Part shown: positions 1-6,986 of the stretch, piece by piece
Layout of the letters: each line of letters begins with the position of its first letter
How positions within the stretch are numbered: position 1 is the stretch's first letter
Assembly: GCF_004153165.1 (NCBI RefSeq)
Contig: NZ_SEMD01000005.1
Location: 1-64,000, forward strand
DNA from: Sporolactobacillus sp. THM7-4
GTDB lineage: Bacteria; Bacillota; Bacilli; Bacillales; Sporolactobacillaceae
Length of the DNA: 64,000 nt
Direction of reading: 5' to 3'
Notes under the pieces: generated by a model
Seen by the model: only the letters and a program-made list of their open reading frames with translations
The model's database searches: none
Told to the model about the DNA's origin: nothing
Translations under genes and position numbers: made by a program

Positions 1-20
1 TGAAGGTTCGCCTTCAACAG

Positions 21-137
21 TCTGGTGGTCATAGCGAAGAGGTCACACCCGTTCCCATCCCGAACACGGTCGTTAAGCTCTTCTGTGCCGATGGTAATAG
101 GGGGCTGTCCCCCTGTGAGAGTAGGTCACTGCCAGGC
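21..137 (+). rRNA. rrf: 5S ribosomal RNA
   Basis: This is the 5S rRNA of an rRNA operon whose 16S and 23S genes lie to the left of the window. The terminal stem pairs TCTGGTGG near the start with the CTGCCAGGC end, and the conserved loop CCCATCCCGAACACGG is present. A small hairpin at 1-20 (GAAGG/CCTTC) looks like the 23S-5S spacer. Ends are set from the stem and may be off by one or two bases. Confidence 0.95.
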
Positions 138-151
138 AAATGATATATGAA

Positions 152-190
152 GCAGGAAGCCATCTGAAAGGATGGCGGCCTGTTTGTTTA
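152..190 (+). terminator. hairpin and T-rich tail after 5S
   Basis: GCCATC (159-164) pairs with GATGGC (171-176), extended by an outer CAGG/CCTG pair, and is followed by TGTTTGTTTA. It looks like an intrinsic terminator or processing hairpin between the 5S gene and the two tRNA genes. Confidence 0.5.
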
Positions 191-240
191 ATATATTGAT
201 TCTAAAGCTTATCTTATTAGGGCAATTTATGTTTTACTAT

Positions 241-315
241 TCCACAGTAGCTCAGTGGTAGAGCAATCGGCTGTTAACCGATCGGTCGTAGGTTCGAACC
301 CTACCTGTGGAGCCA
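241..315 (+). tRNA. tRNA-Asn (GTT)
   Basis: Seven-base acceptor stem TCCACAG/CTGTGGA, anticodon loop CTGTTAA with anticodon GTT, T arm GGTTCGAACC, and an encoded CCA. It follows the 5S gene closely and is probably part of the rRNA operon transcript. Confidence 0.96.
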
Positions 316-323
316 TATTTATT

Positions 324-396
<73 letters not shown>

Positions 397-413
397 CTTC
401 TAAAAAACGCGAT

Positions 414-456
414 AACAGCGGGGTTTTTCGGATGTCCGAAGCCCCGCTGTTTTTGT
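414..456 (+). terminator. intrinsic terminator after tRNA-Thr
   Basis: AACAGCGGGG pairs with CCCCGCTGTT with an inner TTCGGATGTCCGAA stem, followed by a T run. A strong rho-independent terminator closing the rRNA/tRNA transcript. Confidence 0.85.
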
Positions 457-470
457 GTTAAAGAGGGCTT

Positions 471-494
471 GGCTGCAGATTTGGCTGCAGATTT
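471..494 (+). repeat. paired 12-bp arm-type repeats, left
   Basis: Two head-to-tail copies of GGCTGCAGATTT. The same pair recurs at 2326-2349 in the same orientation. Their position inside both attachment ends suggests arm-type binding sites of the integrase, an inference from placement. Confidence 0.6.
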
Positions 495-566
495 GAAAAA
501 AAAATAGGCAATTTGAGCAAAAGGAGGTCATCGCGAGTGTCCCTAACGGCAGTTTTTAATGTCTTT

Positions 567-1150
567 TCATTCTCTTTGAACATGGAACATATCTGCGGTA
601 TCCCTCCCTGTCATCGGCAGCACGTGGCTGTAAACATTGAGCGTGGTTTTAATATCCCGGTGTCCCAGACGTTCCTGTATAACCTTAGGCGACACGCCGC
701 GATTGAGTATCCAGGTTGCACTGGTATGCCGCAGAGCATGAAATGAAAGTGCTCTGATGCTGTACTTCATTCTGAACCTGCGCCAGCGTTTAGAGATGGA
801 ATCAGGGCGGAATGGCTGTCCAGTTTCATCCGTGATTACAAAAAAGTGCTTTTCCCCTTGATAAAGTTCGGCCATACCTGCCATTTCCTTTTTCTTCTCT
901 TTGCTCAGAGCCTTAAGCAGTTCTCCCAGCTCGTCGCTCATGGATACCATGCCTCCACCGGTCAGTTTTTATTCCCTTCAGAGTTCGCCGGTCATTGCTT
1001 CGCTGGTTAAGCGTCATTGATTGTTTGATCGTGACTGTCTTTTTATTAAAGTCTATCAGGGTTCACTCAAGAGCTACGATTTCACCGTGCTGCATGCCGA
1101 GAGGGCAAGGCGGACAGCCGCGTGCCAGTATAGGTCTTAAAAAAATATCT
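567..1150 (-). pseudogene. int: tyrosine integrase, C-terminal domain, broken
   Basis: The intact stretch 567-950 encodes the catalytic C terminus of a phage-type tyrosine recombinase: HALRHTSATW (the HxxR motif), LGHRDIKTTLNVYSH with the third-motif His, and the presumed nucleophilic Tyr in NVYSH. Upstream on the same strand a second frame continues the domain (GMQHGEIVALE, then DFNKKTVTIKQSM) but is cut by a stop and at least two frame changes, so no functional start is left. The N-terminal DNA-binding part is gone. It is the integrase of the tRNA-Thr element and almost certainly inactive. Confidence 0.85.
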
Positions 1151-1265
1151 TGGAAGAAATTGAACAATGATACAAAAACTGGAAGCGTAACGGCTCAAAA
1201 GCGGCGCTATATTTGATTGGGTGGAAGGTTGAGCACAAGCTTGTACCAGAGGATAAACTAGAATA

Positions 1266-1496
1266 ATGACCAAGTACAAAGCACTTGTTAAAGTTAGAAA
1301 TAAAGTTTTTGCTGAAAAAGATAGTCCCGTTTACCGAGTAATGGTCTTTGGTTATTATGCATTGCTTGCTTTGCTGATCAAAGAAACGAACGAGCAAGTT
1401 AGAAATGAATATGATTTGATGCTGGAAGGATACGAGCTGGCATTTCATGAACTGGGCTGTGATTTTGAGCGAAAAGAGAAGATAGAGAATGAGTAA
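1266..1496 (+). CDS. small hypothetical protein
   Basis: A 76-residue reading frame that I do not recognise. It is rich in charged residues with a central hydrophobic stretch (VMVFGYYALLALLI, about residues 25-38) and an acidic, Glu/Lys-rich tail. A weak GAGGATAAA lies upstream. It sits inside the decayed tRNA-Thr element, so it may be residual cargo. No homologue comes to mind; coding status is moderately likely only. Confidence 0.4.
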   Translation: MTKYKALVKVRNKVFAEKDSPVYRVMVFGYYALLALLIKETNEQVRNEYDLMLEGYELAFHELGCDFERKEKIENE

Positions 1497-1560
1497 TGAG
1501 TCTCGAATATTTGAAGAGCAAAGGTAAAAGGCTTTATAATTTTATTAAGGGGTTGATGTG

Positions 1561-1782
1561 ATGGACTTCAAAACGGAATATATGAAAACTGAAGGTCTTG
1601 GAAAACTCCTGAAGATGTTGAAACTGGCAGAGAAAAAAGGAATTGCAGACAAAGAAATGTATCAACATTTTAACAAGGTCTATGCGAATACCCATACGCA
1701 AACGCCGGAAGATCACAAAGATCCAAGAGCAGCATTCAAGCGGCAATCAGATCGTTTCACTTGGAAAAAGGCGATGTCATAG
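1561..1782 (+). CDS. small hypothetical protein
   Basis: Encodes about 73 residues, soluble, Lys-rich and mostly helical in appearance (LGKLLKMLKLAEKKGIADKE). A purine-rich AAGGGGTTGATG sits just upstream of GTG-ATG; the ATG at 1561 is chosen, though the GTG at 1558 is possible. Not recognised. It lies in the integrated element, upstream of the toxin module, and is followed by a short hairpin (GAGCCTCCCTTCAGAGGTGC) that may end its transcript. Confidence 0.5.
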   Translation: MDFKTEYMKTEGLGKLLKMLKLAEKKGIADKEMYQHFNKVYANTHTQTPEDHKDPRAAFKRQSDRFTWKKAMS

Positions 1783-1873
1783 AATTGAATTAAAACAAAG
1801 AATTTTAGAGCCTCCCTTCAGAGGTGCTTTTTTCATATTTAAAAATGAGAGGCAATAGATTTGGGGAATGATG

Positions 1874-1882
1874 TGCTATAAT
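1874..1882 (+). promoter_or_regulatory. extended -10 promoter of the toxin
   Basis: TGCTATAAT is a perfect -10 with the TG extension. No good -35 is seen. It lies about 70 bases upstream of the toxin start, allowing a structured leader as in other type I toxins. Confidence 0.6.
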
Positions 1883-1948
1883 CAACAAAGGTGATAGATG
1901 AAGCATATGAGCGGACAGCGACACCCTTATAGAATGGGGGTGGCGCCA

Positions 1949-2029
1949 ATGACAGTATTTCAAGCCGTAACACTGATGATTTCTTTCGGTGTGCTGGTAC
2001 TCATGCTGTCAGATAGAAAAAAGAAATGA
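1949..2029 (+). CDS. holin-like type I toxin
   Basis: A 26-residue hydrophobic peptide starting MTVFQAVTLM and ending in the basic tail DRKKK, the pattern of the short putative holin-like toxins (TxpA/BsrG-like, Firmicutes). A single membrane helix is followed by lysines. In-frame ATGs lie upstream (1899, 1908, 1935), but ATG 1949 gives the typical length. A strong hairpin terminator follows at 2136, and a promoter on the other strand at 2186-2215 would fire an antisense RNA across the 3' end, the usual antitoxin arrangement. Toxicity is inferred from family resemblance. Confidence 0.75.
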   Translation: MTVFQAVTLMISFGVLVLMLSDRKKK

Positions 2030-2179
2030 TCCGCTTCATATGCCATTCGCAGTGGCTTTGATTGAAGCAGACCATTTCCCGAAAATGTAAGTTTTTAATT
2101 GAAGCGCTGTTCCGCTCTGTGCGGATATTGCCATTCCGTCAGTGTTACAGCACTGGCGGTTTTATTTTACGTTCCCTGT
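2030..2179 (-). ncRNA. predicted antisense antitoxin RNA
   Basis: A sigma-A type promoter on the minus strand (TTGCAT and TATAAT, 18-bp spacer, 2186-2215) would start a transcript near 2179 running leftward over the toxin terminator and toward its 3' coding end. This is the RatA/SR4-type arrangement. The 5' end follows from the promoter; the 3' end is not determinable by eye, so the left limit is nominal. Confidence 0.55.
2136..2168 (+). terminator. toxin mRNA terminator
   Basis: CCGTCAGTG (2136-2144) pairs with CACTGGCGG (2151-2159), followed by TTTTATTTT. It lies in the region covered by the predicted antisense RNA. Confidence 0.8.
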
Positions 2180-2185
2180 GCTCTT

Positions 2186-2215
2186 ATTATACCCGGATAC
2201 AGAGAAAAGATGCAA
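2186..2215 (-). promoter_or_regulatory. promoter of the antisense RNA
   Basis: Read on the minus strand: -35 TTGCAT (2215-2210), 18-bp spacer, -10 TATAAT (2191-2186). It points at the toxin gene. Confidence 0.7.
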
Positions 2216-2230
2216 TGGTCAGGATAGTTT

Positions 2231-2294
2231 CGCTCAGATTTGAGCGCATTAACCAGTACAAAGTTGTACTGGTTCACTCTGCAAAATTGCAGAG
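2231..2294. repeat. three consecutive small palindromes
   Basis: Three near-perfect inverted repeats in 64 bases: CGCTCAGATTTGAGCG (2231-2246); AACCAGTACAA paired with TTGTACTGGTT (2251-2274); CTCTGCAAAATTGCAGAG (2277-2294). None is followed by a T run, so they do not look like terminators. They may be protein-binding sites of the att arm or an RNA with three hairpins. Confidence 0.55.
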
Positions 2295-2325
2295 CTTGAA
2301 GATTCACAGGGCGGGGCTTTAAAGT

Positions 2326-2349
2326 GGCTGCAGATTTGGCTGCAGAAAT
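2326..2349 (+). repeat. paired 12-bp arm-type repeats, right
   Basis: GGCTGCAGATTT followed directly by GGCTGCAGAAAT, the counterpart of the pair at 471-494 and in the same orientation. It lies about 110 bases inside the right attachment repeat. Confidence 0.6.
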
Positions 2350-2460
2350 CAGCCATAATTGAACGACAGAAGACATTGTAGCCAACAGGATATATGAAAA
2401 ATGCCTTTATATCAGGCTTTATAAACTGGAACAAACTGTAAAATATTATGTCACTAGTTA

Positions 2461-2510
2461 TGGTAAGGAAAGGGTGCTCGTTCAAGTCCAGTTGAAAGCT
2501 CTTTTACAAA
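2461..2510 (+). repeat. right attachment repeat (tRNA-Thr 3' half)
   Basis: Starts TGGTAAGGAA at the anticodon loop position and runs through the T arm and acceptor 3' strand (GTTCAAGTCCAGTTG, AAGCTCTT). It differs from the living tRNA at a few positions (G to A in GGAAG, one base lost in the variable region), so the copy has aged. No 5' half is present, so it is not a tRNA gene. Confidence 0.85.
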
Positions 2511-2558
2511 ACGTTGATGCATCATAGGTTTGAGCATTTGCTCTCATTGATGCTTCTA

Positions 2559-2672
2559 TTATTTTTGCATTTTTTTCTCCTTTTTGAGGACTTTTTGAAT
2601 AAGTTTCATGTTAATTCCCTTAGTGAACAAGCAGGTTACCGACGAGTACCGCATTTCGTGAAGTTGATAAGA
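2559..2672 (-). pseudogene. second tyrosine integrase scrap
   Basis: On the minus strand a short frame reads LHEMRYSSVTCLFTKGIN followed by MKLIQKVL and then a stop. This follows the HxLRHTHASLLFxxGVxxKxIQxRLGH pattern of tyrosine integrase C termini, with the second Arg-His changed and the end, including the nucleophilic Tyr, lost. The rest of 2511-2813 holds no gene. It lies just outside the right attachment repeat, pointing to another, older insertion at the same tRNA. Confidence 0.55.
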
Positions 2673-2813
2673 TGACCCTGAAAAGTCAATATGTAATCCT
2701 CTATGAATCCCATTCTCATGATCCAGTTTTTTCTTTCGAACTATAATAAAATTTTAGTTCTAAAGTCCGATAATAGAGTGAAAGAAAAATATTGAACTCG
2801 GGGGAAACATGGA

Positions 2814-3698
2814 ATGAAAAAGAGATTATCGGTATTGGGATTTATTTTTGTGTTGATTTTTGCGTTTAGTGTGCCAGTTGCTACGCAAGCTGCATCTTTA
2901 CACACGAGTTATGACGCGCACACGATAAAAAAAGCTGCCTACTATTACAGTAGAAGTGAGAAAAGTACGGTGCGAGGATATATTCCGAGCCACAAAACAG
3001 TGCGTGTCAATACCTATTATAAAGGCTGGTATAAAATCATCTGGGGTAATCGGTATGTGTGGGTAAATCAAAAGTATGTGGCAAAGGGCAAGTATAGGCC
3101 ACTCAGATTTCAGTACTATGCACATACCATTAAAACGGCACCGTATCATAGTGGACCAGGCAGCAAAAGTAAAGTCACCGGCCATATCAGTAAGAATAAG
3201 AACATAAGTGTTTATAAATACTCCAATGGCTGGTACACAATTAAGTGGGAGAACAAATATGTTTACGTAAACAAGAAATATGTAGAAAAGGGAAAATATA
3301 TTGCTCCATCACTTAAGCCGGTGAGTTACATTGCCAGGCAAGTTGAATCAAGCAAAATGTATCGGACATTGGCAAAACATTCCTATGAATATGATTATGA
3401 ATACGATAATGATTATGGGCGGGGCGTTGGAGTTTCATTAGATTTTAAACAGAAAATTGATTACATCTTCATTGAACCGGATAACTATTTCCCGTATTTA
3501 AAGAATAAGCACAATAAGACGCAAACAGAAAAAGCATTAAAAGTAGCAACAGATGCCTTCTTTGGTAGCAATACAGCAGAGTCAAAGAAAATGTACAATT
3601 TTGTACTGGCAAATTCATCAAAAGATAAAACCGCAACAACGCATATTGCGGGGCATAAAGTCAGTGGTGCCAATGAAGTATTTGCGGTTTATCGCTAA
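2814..3698 (+). CDS. secreted protein with two SH3-like repeats
   Basis: Encodes 294 residues. A typical signal peptide (MKKRLSV, hydrophobic core, VATQAAS) predicts export with cleavage near residue 27. Residues about 30-100 and 103-175 are two similar units (HTIKKAAYYYSR / HTIKTAPYHSGP; GWYKIIWGNRYVWVNQKYV / GWYTIKWENKYVYVNKKYV), matching bacterial SH3-like domains that bind cell wall. The C-terminal 115 residues (Tyr/Asp-rich YEYDYEYDNDYGRG, then a lysine-rich helix) are not recognised; no catalytic motif is visible. It may be a wall-anchored protein of unknown role. A GGGGGAAAC lies upstream of the ATG. Confidence 0.75.
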   Translation: MKKRLSVLGFIFVLIFAFSVPVATQAASLHTSYDAHTIKKAAYYYSRSEKSTVRGYIPSHKTVRVNTYYKGWYKIIWGNRYVWVNQKYVAKGKYRPLRFQYYAHTIKTAPYHSGPGSKSKVTGHISKNKNISVYKYSNGWYTIKWENKYVYVNKKYVEKGKYIAPSLKPVSYIARQVESSKMYRTLAKHSYEYDYEYDNDYGRGVGVSLDFKQKIDYIFIEPDNYFPYLKNKHNKTQTEKALKVATDAFFGSNTAESKKMYNFVLANSSKDKTATTHIAGHKVSGANEVFAVYR

Positions 3699-3769
3699 AA
3701 AGGGAAGGTAAGGATCGAGAAAGGAAGTTCTGAAGACAGATACACTCTGGATCGCAGTCTCCAGTTACT

Positions 3770-3980
3770 ATCCGACAGCTACTTTTTTGTTCGGCAGGAA
3801 AAAAATAATCCGTCTCATATCCTCTGACGGGAGCTGAGACGGATCACTCTGTAAGATATTCGTTTAGCACCGCATCCGCTCTTAGCGCGGATATTGCCAT
3901 CCGTCAGTGTAGTAGCACTGGCGGTTTTTTATGTTCCCTGTTTTTTTTATATCCGGATTCGGAGAAAAGATGAAATGGGC
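3770..3980. repeat. degenerate second copy of the type I toxin/antisense module
   Basis: The block 3865-3980 repeats 2105-2225 closely (CGCGGATATTGCCAT, CCGTCAGTGT then CACTGGCGG, GTTCCCTG, TATCCGGATTCGGAGAAAAG). The + strand terminator hairpin and the minus-strand promoter (TTCATC and TATAAA in place of TTGCAT and TATAAT) are kept. At 3779-3812 only the basic tail of a toxin frame seems to survive (GGCAGGAAAAAAA then TAATCCG); there is no start or membrane helix. The rest of 3699-4156 holds no gene. Confidence 0.65.
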
Positions 3981-4156
3981 AGGACTTCAGCGTACAAAAT
4001 TGAGTAGTCCTCATCTTCCGGCCGAATTACGTACCATAACGAACATTGCCGGCTGAATATTCGTGCCATGAACTTCGGTCTGTCCGGCGACTGCGACGGC
4101 AGTCAGTAAGGAAAGAAACAGTCATTTTTCGAATGGGCATCTTAATGGCCTGCCCA

Positions 4157-6379
4157 TTATCGAACCGGGCAGGCACCGGTGGTACAGTCTTCCTGACCAA
4201 CCAGCTCCTGGTCTTTCTTGTCAGTATGCATTTCGATAAAGGCCTGTTCGACGTTACCATGGATGGACGATTTGATTTCATGGTATTTTTCCTGGGTGAT
4301 CGGCTCTTTAGGTGCCTGGGCGTAGCCGGATCCGCTGTAGGGTAGCAGAGAAGTCGACTTAATAACGTTACGGTACTGACGGAGCAGCGGGTCAATACGC
4401 GTTGCCTCGTTTTTCTGGAATGTAATCGTGCAGCTGACGGCGTTGTCGGCCCAGTATGTCTGCAGGAATGCCTGAGTAGCAAACTGTTCTTCAATCGAGA
4501 CCTCACCCGAAGAAACGAATCGATCACTGTCCGCATTAACTGCCTTAACAGGAAACTCAGCGCACATCGTGTTGTCTGAATAGACGTCCTTTTCAATATG
4601 ATAACCGCAACGGCGAAGGGCGCCCAGAAGCGGATCGGTATCCTGAAAACGGATTCGCTGAATGAGATAGGCACCATAGTGAAAATGCATCCCTTCCGAT
4701 ACGCCGGCAAGTTTGCTGACAGTGCCCGAGGGCTTGACCGTCGTATGTTTGATAGACGGGCGGCAACCGATCTGTTCGGAGTAGGTCCGGTCTGCCTCAA
4801 GGACAGTTTTGTAAAATCCGTCCACGGCCCGGATTACCTCCGGGTTGTAGTCAGGCTCGGAGATTTTTTCCCCAGTCTCCTGATCGCAGGCGTCATGAAA
4901 TCCGGTGACGATGCGCTGGCCAAATGTGTTCAGGACCCAGTCCTGGATACCGGACAGGGAAATGCCGATCCGGCGGTTACGGGAAATGACTTTACGGGAG
5001 ACTTCCCAGTCATAAGGTGAGAAAGTCACACGTTTGGCAGAGCGTACAGCCAGCGTCAGGACCTCGTTCATGTCCCATCCCTGCTCCCGGGCGATTAAAG
5101 GAAAGACTTCAAACAGATTGCATGGCTCGCCGTTTTCCAGTCCAATCTCGCCGCACGGGTTGAAACCGCAAACGCCCGCGTCGATGTCTTTCTGATAGCC
5201 GTCGATGATGCGACCGAAATTGCGTGCCAGATCCAATCGGATGATGCCCGGTTCACCGTTTTGGGCGATGGAGGCTGCAATTTCGTCGAAGTCGGTATCA
5301 TGCCGCGTGACGATTACGGAATTGTTGGAAGCCCAGCGGTGGTGGTAGAGCTGCTCTTTGTCCTGTTTCATAACGATAAAATCGGAATCGGAGGCATCAC
5401 CGATGGCAATCTGCGCGCTGCGACGGACGCCTCCGGAGACAACACACTTGGCGATCAGGTTACACAGATCGGTACAGTCAACGGATGTAAGTTTTCGCCC
5501 TGCTGCCTGGTTCAGCAATCTGCTTACATCAAACAGCGAAGTCACATAACTGGACGGCCCGCTGGCGCTTCCACCGAAGCCGTGTATTTTTTCACCTTTT
5601 CCGCGGATGTTGGTGATATCGATCACCGCCTCCTCGATGTGGCGGCCGGTATAGCTGAAATGGGCATCGATCAGAAGCGCCATGCCTTTAACCCAGCCTT
5701 CGCGGGAATCTTCAAGCGTAGAAAATAGCACATGAGATGGATGATTGGCGTCGAGCCACTGGTCACGGTCAATGGCACCGAGCCGGAGGCACTCCTGATA
5801 GGATGCGCTCTCCTTGCCGATTAGAACGACGAGTTTCACCTGCCGTTCAACAGCCGGGATCTGACTTATATTCTCTTTTGCGACCGACAGACCGACACCT
5901 CCGCCCTTCATCAGTTCGTCAAATACGAAGGCAAACGGCATTGATACAGCGGTCTGTTCCGGACTCAGATAGTACGGCACGATCTTGCTCCGGCCGTATT
6001 TCTGCGGCCTGATATTGATAAACCAGCAGTTGTTCAGCGCGTCGCCGTGCTTTTTCTGATAGGGCGTGCCGGAAATCCAGAGGTTCCGTCCTGACGGCGT
6101 TGCGGAAAGACTGTAGACTAATCGAAACAGTTGCTCAGCTTCACGGGTCAGCTCAGCTTGCAGGGATTTCGGCACATTCGGTTGACGAAGCCGCGGATCA
6201 AGGTTGATATTCCCTTCGACGACCCGTTTGACGGTTTCATCCCAGTTCTCTGTTCTGTTTTTTTCTGGAAGCCAGCGTGCATAAGTCCGTTTGTAGGTCA
6301 CCCAGCCGAGCGGGCCCCAATGCGGCGTAATTTCTTGTTTTGTCTGGTCAACAAAAGTCTGACTTAATGTAATCATCAT
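4157..6379 (-). CDS. nrdJ: adenosylcobalamin-dependent ribonucleoside-triphosphate reductase (class II)
   Basis: Encodes 740 residues, nearly the length of the Lactobacillus leichmannii monomeric enzyme (739). It reduces ribonucleoside triphosphates to deoxy forms using coenzyme B12 and is oxygen-independent. Visible hallmarks: NNCWFINIRP with the substrate-site Cys, CGFNPCGEIGLENGEPC carrying the thiyl-radical Cys and its redox partner, the RPSIKHTTVKPSGTVSKLAG phosphate region, and the C-terminal CTTGAC shuttle pair at residues 732 and 737. An AGGAGGAGC ribosome site precedes ATG 6379. It stands alone, with paired NrdR boxes over its promoter, so it should be repressed when dATP/ATP is ample. 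Confidence 0.95.
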   Translation of the reverse strand: MMITLSQTFVDQTKQEITPHWGPLGWVTYKRTYARWLPEKNRTENWDETVKRVVEGNINLDPRLRQPNVPKSLQAELTREAEQLFRLVYSLSATPSGRNLWISGTPYQKKHGDALNNCWFINIRPQKYGRSKIVPYYLSPEQTAVSMPFAFVFDELMKGGGVGLSVAKENISQIPAVERQVKLVVLIGKESASYQECLRLGAIDRDQWLDANHPSHVLFSTLEDSREGWVKGMALLIDAHFSYTGRHIEEAVIDITNIRGKGEKIHGFGGSASGPSSYVTSLFDVSRLLNQAAGRKLTSVDCTDLCNLIAKCVVSGGVRRSAQIAIGDASDSDFIVMKQDKEQLYHHRWASNNSVIVTRHDTDFDEIAASIAQNGEPGIIRLDLARNFGRIIDGYQKDIDAGVCGFNPCGEIGLENGEPCNLFEVFPLIAREQGWDMNEVLTLAVRSAKRVTFSPYDWEVSRKVISRNRRIGISLSGIQDWVLNTFGQRIVTGFHDACDQETGEKISEPDYNPEVIRAVDGFYKTVLEADRTYSEQIGCRPSIKHTTVKPSGTVSKLAGVSEGMHFHYGAYLIQRIRFQDTDPLLGALRRCGYHIEKDVYSDNTMCAEFPVKAVNADSDRFVSSGEVSIEEQFATQAFLQTYWADNAVSCTITFQKNEATRIDPLLRQYRNVIKSTSLLPYSGSGYAQAPKEPITQEKYHEIKSSIHGNVEQAFIEMHTDKKDQELVGQEDCTTGACPVR

Positions 6380-6401
6380 ATATGTGCTCCTCCTACTCTA
6401 A

Positions 6402-6417
6402 ACACTATATATTGTAT
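6402..6417. promoter_or_regulatory. NrdR box 1
   Basis: ACACTATATATTGTAT matches the NrdR box ACACWATATATWGTGT at 15 of 16 positions and covers the -10 element of nrdJ. Confidence 0.8.
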
Positions 6418-6439
6418 ATTAAGTCGATTATTATATCAA
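6411..6439 (-). promoter_or_regulatory. nrdJ promoter
   Basis: On the minus strand: -35 TTGATA (6439-6434), 17-bp spacer, -10 TACAAT (6416-6411). Both elements lie inside the two NrdR boxes. Confidence 0.7.
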
Positions 6440-6449
6440 TATATAGATT
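6434..6449. promoter_or_regulatory. NrdR box 2
   Basis: TATCAATATATAGATT keeps the central C-W-ATATAT-W-G core of the box (11 of 16 overall), covers the -35 element, and is 32 bp from box 1, about three helical turns, as NrdR box pairs usually are. Confidence 0.7.
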
Positions 6450-6986
6450 AATCCTTAATAAAATCGTCTTATTTTGCAATTTAAGGGAGGAAACCTGTGT
6501 CTTGCCTCATCGGCATCAATTTTTTTCCAGCGCGATTCGTCCAAAATAAAAAGTTAAGGCAGGGATTGGCGAACAGGTGGATGGATGTCCCGGAAACTAA
6601 AGGAAGCGGAACAACAAACCATGCAGATTGTGATGAAAAAGACGGAGCAGGCTCGCCGGGTTCCTGGCTGCTGCGTCACAGCAGGGCGACAGAACCGCCT
6701 GACGCAAAACGAGCAAGCTTTCGATTAACATGAGAACAGCGGGGTTACCAGATGTCTGGTACTCCGCCGTTTTTATAATATACCCGTAACAGGGACTGTT
6801 ATTTTTTAAACAAACGTTTGTTTCATACGATTACCTGGGCGCTATCCGTTATTTACAGAGTTAAGTAAACAGGCGATAAAGCCAGCCACGATAGTTATAC
6901 GGGAAAAAATCAAAATATCTGTTGTCATTATTTCGCATCACTATATCTCTGTTATCATTCCGCCTGAGTTGCTGAACATCCGGATC
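6450..6986. other. intergenic region with a possible 47-residue frame
   Basis: No recognised gene. A frame at 6585-6728 (+) would give 47 residues beginning MSRKLKEAEQQTM, with a purine-rich GGTGGATGG just upstream. A hairpin with T run at 6735-6773 (GGGGTTACCAG/CTGGTACTCC) follows it as a terminator. The frame may be a real small protein, but nothing identifies it. The remaining 200 bases before kup hold nothing I can name. Confidence 0.35.
6739..6773 (+). terminator. intrinsic terminator
   Basis: CGGGGTTACCAG pairs with CTGGTACTCCG around GATGT, followed by CCGTTTTTATA. Confidence 0.65.

Noticed and set aside
2461-2510. A second tRNA-Thr gene
   Set aside because: There is no 5' half or D arm; it is only the repeated 3' half.
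4027-4800. 257-codon minus-strand frame over the nrdJ 3' end
   Set aside because: It is a shadow of nrdJ in another frame, Arg/Ser-rich with no family pattern; nrdJ itself is unmistakable there.
6380-6500. Possible cobalamin riboswitch before nrdJ
   Set aside because: The leader is too short and lacks the B12 box; NrdR boxes explain the region.
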